This document shows, piece by piece, positions 59,262-64,000 of a stretch of 64,000 bases of DNA. How positions within the stretch are numbered: the first letter of the stretch is position 1; the number at the start of each line of letters is the position of its first letter. The notes under the pieces were generated by a model, which saw nothing but the letters and a program-made list of their open reading frames with translations, was not told the origin of the DNA and searched no databases. The stretch lies in assembly GCA_003712165.1 (NCBI GenBank), contig RHLH01000001.1, forward strand, positions 1,364,001 to 1,428,000, in the 5' to 3' direction. Source of the DNA: Phycisphaera sp. GTDB lineage: Bacteria > Planctomycetota > Phycisphaerae > Phycisphaerales > UBA1924. The position numbers and the translations under genes were made by a program.

Positions 59262-59476
59262 ATGCTGCGCGACGAGCTGTTCAGCGGCGAGATATTCATG
59301 ACGCTGCGTGAAGCCAAGGTGCTGATCGAGCGGTGGCGGAACCACTACAACACGAAGCGGCACACTCGTCGCTCGGTTACCGACCGTCAGCCCTGCAAAC
59401 GATCGCGTCAGAATCCTACTCCGCTACGCTCCGCAGCCCTCTGGCAGCACAAAGCTGGAGAGAATGTGTAACATAG
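59262..59476 (+). pseudogene. IS3-type transposase (OrfB) 3' remnant, frameshifted
   Basis: The frame starting LRDELFSGEIFMTLREAKVL then IERWRNHYNTKR matches the C-terminus of IS3-family transposases. At about 59360 one base is missing: the next frame continues HSSLGYRPSALQTIA, the expected family end, and stops at 59474-59476. The upstream catalytic region is absent, so only the last quarter of the gene is left. Confidence 0.75.
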
Positions 59477-59555
59477 ACAGTGGTGCAACTAATGGGGACG
59501 CGTCATCCGTACCTTCTCTGGGCGGCGGATGCCGGGGATCGATCGTGCGGTTATG

Positions 59556-62399
59556 TTACCAAAGCGTTTGTATGAGTTCCTCTTTAATGCACTCAGTAAT
59601 GAGCTCTGAGGATTTACCGAGATCATCTATTCTGGCATTGTCAGATTCGAGTAGCCATGCGAACTGATTGCATATGAGTTGCCCAGCTTCCGCAGTCATT
59701 CCGGCTTTGAGTTGGATTCTCGCGAGTTCATATCTTAGCCTGTTGAGACGGATGCCCTGGGGAGCGCCCGTGTGAATCCAGTGATACTCCGCATCGCGTA
59801 GCACTTCAATCGCCCGATCAAGAGCTCCTGTGTGCTCGTGAGCAATCGCGAGTTGCTTTGCGCAGGCAACGGCATGTGTTGAGTCGGCGCCAGAATTCTC
59901 ACGAAGAGCAGGCAGGGCACTCGCAAGCAGCGTGGTTGCTCGCTTGGCCTGGGAGGTGCCAAACAGGGCAGGCGACATCTGCAAGATGACTGTGAGTGTC
60001 CTCGGGTGCGACGGCCCAAGAGTATCGAGTCGTTGGCGGTAAATTGTATCAAATAGTTCTATAGCATATTTTGAATCTCCGGATCTATTTATTGCGATTG
60101 CTTTGAGTGCCCTGATGTTGAGTGTTCGATCGGAATTGTGCCCATATATGGCAATAGATTGATTTTCTATTTCTTCATACAGTTTTATTGCTTCGTTGTA
60201 TTCGTCCAAAAACGTATGCACTAATGCCAGGTTCGATGCAGTTATGTGGATATTCTTGATATCCCTTGTGTGTTCCAATTTTTTTGCATAACAATCTGTG
60301 AGAGTATGTTTCGCTTTTGAATAATCTTTTGCTCGCAAGTAGCATAAACCTAGTCCGTTGAGTGCGCCTAGTGTTCGGGAATGCACTGGGCCAAACTCGG
60401 TAGTCATCCCTGCAATACAGGATTCAAACAGCTTCTGACTATTGCTGTAATCACCGATACGAGAAAGCAGTCCTGCGAGTTTTGCTTGAGTAATCAGTGT
60501 GCTTGGGTGATTTTCGCCAAGTGACTGCTGGCGAGATTCGAGTGCTTCACGGAGCAAGGGTTCGGCTCGTGTTGTGTAACCCAGATTTGCAAGATAGGAA
60601 CCCAGATTCGAGGCCGCGGTTGCAACCATCGTGTGGGTTGTGGGATAATTTGCGCGGCGGAGAGCCAGGCTTTCTTCGTACGCCTGTATAGCCTGTTCGA
60701 TCTCTGAACGTCTTGAATGTATAACGGCCAGAGCGTTGAGGGCGACCAGGCTTAGTTCATCGGATGAGCCGAGAGTCCGGTTACAAGTCTTTGATGTCTC
60801 TGTGATAACTTGAAGTGCTTCATCGAGTTTATCGGCGGTGAGAGCAAGAGCATAATCAATCTGTGTTTGTAGGCTCAGCTTGTGTGTTGGCCCGAGTCTT
60901 GATTGGACTTGATTCAGGTGCATTCGCATCTTATCGAGGGCATGGGCGTCGCGTTCTTGATTGAAACGAGTCCAAAGGAGCAGCCCATGCGCTGAGAGCG
61001 TTTCTTCTAGGTTTTCATCTTGAGACCATGATTTATCAAACGTATCTACCGCCTTATGAAGAAGCTTCTCCGCTTCGTTGTATCTTCCAAGCTTATAGAA
61101 TCGGTCGCCGAGTACATGCTCGAACCTGGCTTGCGTTATAGGATCAAGGCTATTAGGCAAGTTCAGTAAAGTGTAATCGAGTAGTTCCTCTATTGTCGCG
61201 GTGCCTCCTAGGGCATCTGGCTTTGCAGCATCCATGATTGTTTGATTGATCACGGCGAGCGCTTCCAGGGTTGCTTGTTTCTGTTTAGCCTTGGCCTCGG
61301 CAGACTGGGCGCGCAGCCGCTCTGTGCGCTCTCCTGATGCGTAGTTCATGGAGAGCGTGGTGAGAGTGATCAGCACCGCGATGGCGAACACGGTTAGCGG
61401 AGCGGTTACCGGGTGGCGTCGCACTAGCTGCCGCAGCTCATATATCTTGCTGGGAGGGTGTGCTAATACCGGGCGGTTTGCCAGAAACCGGTTTAGATCC
61501 TCATTGAGTTCTTGGACTGTCTGGTAGCGGACCTCAGGATCTGGAGAGAGGCCTTTGTCAATGATCAACGCGAGATCGCGGCAAACAAGCCTTGTTCCTG
61601 AGAGCGGAGGCCATGCCCGCTGTGCCGGGGTTGTCAGCAAATGGCGATGCATATCACTCCGGACTATCCAATCGGGCTCACCGAGAAGCATGCAGTAGAA
61701 AACGGCGCAGAGCGAATATATATCGCATCGGGTATCCGGAGGAGAATCCGGGCGGATAACTCTCTCTGGGGCTGCATAAGCCACAGTCCCTACGAATGCG
61801 CTCTCGCTCGTTTTCAGCGAATCACTCAGCTGGGAGCCATCAGGACAAATAGCCAACCCGAAATCAATTATTCTTGCTCGGTTTTCGTTATCAATCAGGA
61901 TATTCGATGGCTTAATGTCTCTGTGGAGCACTCCGCGAGAGTGTGCGTGTTCGATCGCTTCGCATATATCTTGAAAGATCGAGACTCGATCCCGCTCTAG
62001 TAGCGAATGGTAGCAGAGATACTCAAGGAGTGGAAGACCATCGATCCATTCCATAACAAGCAGCGGCTGCCCGTTAACCTCGCAATACTCGTGCAGCGTG
62101 ACGATGCCTGGATGGCTCAGAGAAGCCACGAGTATGGCTTCGCGACGCAAGCGTTCGCGTTCCTTTCTTGATGCGAGAAATCCGGAGCGAACACGCTTGA
62201 TCGCCACTTCTCTGCCTGTGCTCGGTTGCACCGCGCGATGGACAACACCCTGCCCTCCACGGTTGGATTCGGAGAGGACCTCGAACTGCCCGAGAGAGCC
62301 GAGCCGGACCGGCCTGCGCGCTTGTACCACCCGGTTGATCCAGTCCTGCTCTTCATCTGTGGTTATATGTTTAGGGATTTCATGAGAATCGGGCTGCAT
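59556..62399 (-). CDS. Membrane Ser/Thr protein kinase with TPR domain
   Basis: 947 residues from ATG 62399, chosen for AAGGAG eight bases upstream; an upstream in-frame ATG lacks such a site. The kinase domain (about 38-315) has GGQGVV, Lys68 in EVAIKRV, HRDIKPSN with Asp161, DFG (179-181) and GTVAYAAPE, all catalytic residues in place. One transmembrane helix (TVFAIAVLITLTTLSM, about 335-352) is followed by about 550 residues of tetratricopeptide/Kinesin-light-chain-type repeats (for example GRYNEAEKLLHKAVDTF and GDYSNSQKLFESCIAG). The repeats probably bind partner proteins outside or at the membrane. Its start overlaps the ECF sigma gene by 20 bases. Confidence 0.92.
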   Translation of the reverse strand: MQPDSHEIPKHITTDEEQDWINRVVQARRPVRLGSLGQFEVLSESNRGGQGVVHRAVQPSTGREVAIKRVRSGFLASRKERERLRREAILVASLSHPGIVTLHEYCEVNGQPLLVMEWIDGLPLLEYLCYHSLLERDRVSIFQDICEAIEHAHSRGVLHRDIKPSNILIDNENRARIIDFGLAICPDGSQLSDSLKTSESAFVGTVAYAAPERVIRPDSPPDTRCDIYSLCAVFYCMLLGEPDWIVRSDMHRHLLTTPAQRAWPPLSGTRLVCRDLALIIDKGLSPDPEVRYQTVQELNEDLNRFLANRPVLAHPPSKIYELRQLVRRHPVTAPLTVFAIAVLITLTTLSMNYASGERTERLRAQSAEAKAKQKQATLEALAVINQTIMDAAKPDALGGTATIEELLDYTLLNLPNSLDPITQARFEHVLGDRFYKLGRYNEAEKLLHKAVDTFDKSWSQDENLEETLSAHGLLLWTRFNQERDAHALDKMRMHLNQVQSRLGPTHKLSLQTQIDYALALTADKLDEALQVITETSKTCNRTLGSSDELSLVALNALAVIHSRRSEIEQAIQAYEESLALRRANYPTTHTMVATAASNLGSYLANLGYTTRAEPLLREALESRQQSLGENHPSTLITQAKLAGLLSRIGDYSNSQKLFESCIAGMTTEFGPVHSRTLGALNGLGLCYLRAKDYSKAKHTLTDCYAKKLEHTRDIKNIHITASNLALVHTFLDEYNEAIKLYEEIENQSIAIYGHNSDRTLNIRALKAIAINRSGDSKYAIELFDTIYRQRLDTLGPSHPRTLTVILQMSPALFGTSQAKRATTLLASALPALRENSGADSTHAVACAKQLAIAHEHTGALDRAIEVLRDAEYHWIHTGAPQGIRLNRLRYELARIQLKAGMTAEAGQLICNQFAWLLESDNARIDDLGKSSELITECIKEELIQTLW

Positions 62400-63003
62400 G
62401 GCATAGGCTCCTTGCAAGCTCGTCCTCTTCATCCCGGATCACTCGCGCTTCCACGGCTAGCCGATCGCTCACCCGTCGGCGGATCTTATACACAGTGTCT
62501 CTTGAGCAGCCCCGGTTGAGGCAGATAGCTTCAGTCGTCAACCCGCGGAGCAGATCATCAAATATGCAGAGGCTTTGGTGAGAGATTGTCTCTCGGACGC
62601 GATCAGCCGCCAGCCCCAGTTGCGTACGTGTCCATTCCTCCTCCCAGATGGAGTCGTTTGGATCGTCTGCTGTTATGGGTTCGAGCAGGATTTTCTCTAG
62701 AGGAGTACCGAGAGACCGCTGCTTGCATCTACCAATAGCTCGGTGTACAACTAGCGCAAGGTATGATCTGAACCGTCCCCGTTCTCTGTCATACTCGAAC
62801 CGTTTCATCACCTCCATGAGGATCATGTAAGTTACCTGCCGCACGTCGTCGGCATCGGTGAAGCACACTCCCTTACGGCACGCGTACCGAACAATAAGAT
62901 CTCCATACCGGCGGTCGAATGCGCGCCAGGCTTGGTCTGGGCCTTGGTCGGCTAATCGAGCAAGGAGTGTGGCCCGTGTAGATTCACCATGCGGATCAAT
63001 CAT
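62380..63003 (-). CDS. ECF RNA polymerase sigma factor
   Basis: 207 residues from ATG 63003; an upstream in-frame ATG would add 17. Region 2 is recognisable in WRAFDRRYGDLIVRYACR, FTDADDVRQVTYMILMEV and RFRSYLALVVHRAI, and region 4 in LLRGLTTEAICLNRGCSRD then TVYKIRRRVSDRLAVE. It is translationally coupled to the kinase-TPR gene, a pairing frequent in Planctomycetota, where the kinase is thought to control the sigma factor in place of a classical anti-sigma protein. The regulon is unknown. Confidence 0.88.
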   Translation of the reverse strand: MIDPHGESTRATLLARLADQGPDQAWRAFDRRYGDLIVRYACRKGVCFTDADDVRQVTYMILMEVMKRFEYDRERGRFRSYLALVVHRAIGRCKQRSLGTPLEKILLEPITADDPNDSIWEEEWTRTQLGLAADRVRETISHQSLCIFDDLLRGLTTEAICLNRGCSRDTVYKIRRRVSDRLAVEARVIRDEEDELARSLCHAARFS

Positions 63004-63325
63004 TGCTTGCTCTACGTTCAACACAGGGAACCAGCTTGCCGCACGGTGCTGCACAAAAAACTGCAGTTCGTATCATGTTTGTGCATAGCAAACGAGCCGC
63101 TGGCTGAGAGAGAGTCGAGAGCGATCGCAAAAAACTCATCGAGTGTGTCCGATTGCGGTGCCGACGCTGCTTAGTCAAAGATATGTGGCGCATATCAGCA
63201 AGTGTATCTGAATACGTATTCCAGAGGTCTGTGGTTCGATATGGCGCAATCCGTTTTGTGCTGCACACGCTTTTATGGGGTGCCGAGGCTCGCCGCTGCA
63301 TATATCGAATAGAAAGGTACATCAA
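63004..63325. other. 322-bp region between divergent genes, no gene seen
   Basis: Carries promoters for the ECF sigma gene (minus) and the secreted protein (plus). No hairpin or RNA candidate was found. Confidence 0.4.
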
Positions 63326-64000
63326 ATGAGAGAGTTGCTGCGTATCCGTGAGCCGCTGGTGCTTGCCGTGTTTGCTGGCTTACCGGGCTCAGCCGCCGCG
63401 GATATTCTTTATGTCGACAAAGATGCGACCGGGGCCAATGACGGCTCAAGCTGGGCAGACGCCTACACAGCGCTCGATGTTGCCCTGAAAGAGGCTGATT
63501 TTGGGGATCAGATCTGGGTTACGGGTGACAAGTACTTTCCCGGGCGACTGACCAATATAGATGATCCTACGTATACCACGAGTGATCCTCGTGATGCGAC
63601 TTTCTGGATTCCGCGTGGCGTGCAGGTGTACGGCGGATTTTTGGGTACTGAATCAGCTGTGAGTCAGCGTCCGTTTCCGCTGACTCAGACGATCCTCTCT
63701 GGTGATATTGGTGTCCCTGGTGATGATTCGGATAACTCGTATCGAGTGGTTTATTACCGAGCCCATCATGGCGGCGGTTACGGCGCGTCGGATAGCGATC
63801 AGTCGATCTCAGCAGTACTGGACGGGTTCAAGGTTTCAGGCGCGAACGCAGATATGGCAGCCGGTGCCGGCGTATACGGCCGGGGCGTATTTATTGGGAG
63901 CACGCTATACAATGCCAATTTTTATATTGCGAATTGTATCATTAGCAACAATACATCCGTAGGGAATGGTGGCGGGATGCTGCTAACCAATTGGACTGGA
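63326..64000 (+). CDS. Secreted beta-helix-like protein, N-terminal part
   Basis: The frame is open to the end of the window (225 codons). ATG 63326 has AAAGG eight bases upstream. A signal peptide (EPLVLAVFAGLPGSAAA, cleaved near residue 23) precedes LYVDKDATGANDGSSWADAY, the start motif of right-handed parallel beta-helix/polymorphic-outer-membrane-like proteins in Planctomycetota. Later segments (GVQVYGGFLGTESAVSQR, then YIANCIISNNTSVGNGGGM) follow the same pattern of one repeat per turn. Likely an extracellular or surface protein; the C-terminal sorting part is outside the window. Confidence 0.8.
   Translation, partial: MRELLRIREPLVLAVFAGLPGSAAADILYVDKDATGANDGSSWADAYTALDVALKEADFGDQIWVTGDKYFPGRLTNIDDPTYTTSDPRDATFWIPRGVQVYGGFLGTESAVSQRPFPLTQTILSGDIGVPGDDSDNSYRVVYYRAHHGGGYGASDSDQSISAVLDGFKVSGANADMAAGAGVYGRGVFIGSTLYNANFYIANCIISNNTSVGNGGGMLLTNWTG

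Overview
The window looks like a chromosomal segment of a planctomycete, most likely of the class Phycisphaerae. The basis is the mix of gene families. There are tandem prepilin-like proteins with a planctomycete-style C-terminus. There are secreted proteins ending in dockerin-like D-x-D/N-G repeats, with a similar repeat inside a giant RHS protein. There is an ECF sigma factor next to a Ser/Thr kinase-TPR gene. DNA is mostly GC-rich, with many GTG starts and 4-bp stop/start overlaps. No taxonomic search was run.

Layout. Bases 1-6481 look like ordinary core chromosome: two prepilin paralogues, serA and serC, a secreted S9 peptidase, and tRNA-Gly(TCC). Right behind the tRNA a mobile element begins. 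Its minus-strand block (14.8 to 6.7 kb) reads sigma-like factor, small membrane protein, zinc-finger protein, HerA-type ATPase, nuclease-like protein, PP2C phosphatase, FHA-containing Ser/Thr kinase, vWA protein, three small membrane proteins, excisionase-like protein and tyrosine recombinase. Kinase, phosphatase and vWA protein form a TerY-P-like phosphorylation triad tied to DNA-processing genes. Divergent from it lies a two-gene unit whose larger member (15960-17909) carries GHMP-kinase motifs. A second tyrosine recombinase (19.7 kb) and a radical SAM/membrane protein pair (21.3-23.9 kb) follow.

From about 24 to 40 kb the DNA is an accessory patchwork. Short unrelated genes are separated by related hairpins built on CTGCCC...GGGCAG. 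Its two main items are (i) a two-gene unit (28.9-35.6 kb) of a PD-(D/E)XK-like protein and an 1802-aa protein with an N-terminal nuclease motif and a P-loop NTPase, which I read as an Avs-like defence system; and (ii) a graspetide-type RiPP locus (39.7-37.4 kb) with a four-repeat precursor, an MvdC/MvdD-like ATP-grasp ligase and a membrane-bound collagen-like protein.

From 40.5 to 47 kb come a secreted beta-propeller/dockerin protein, a LuxR-type regulator, and an overlapping minus-strand operon (46.9-43.3 kb) of a helical protein, an m4C/m6A-type DNA methyltransferase, a HerA ATPase fused to a nuclease-like domain, and a small protein. That operon looks like an unusual restriction-modification or defence module. 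From 47 to 57 kb come a pentapeptide-repeat membrane protein whose N-terminus is paralogous to the 25.1-kb gene, an anchored Ala-rich protein, and a 2460-aa RHS protein with an AT-rich Cys-rich C-terminal tip and a small two-helix membrane protein behind it (candidate toxin and immunity). Transposon remains, a tRNA-Gly(CCC) fragment and a frameshifted ORF fill 56.9-59.5 kb. The window ends with an ECF sigma factor/kinase-TPR pair and the start of a secreted beta-helix-like protein.

Functions are inferred from motifs read by eye; no database search, composition calculation or structure prediction could be run.
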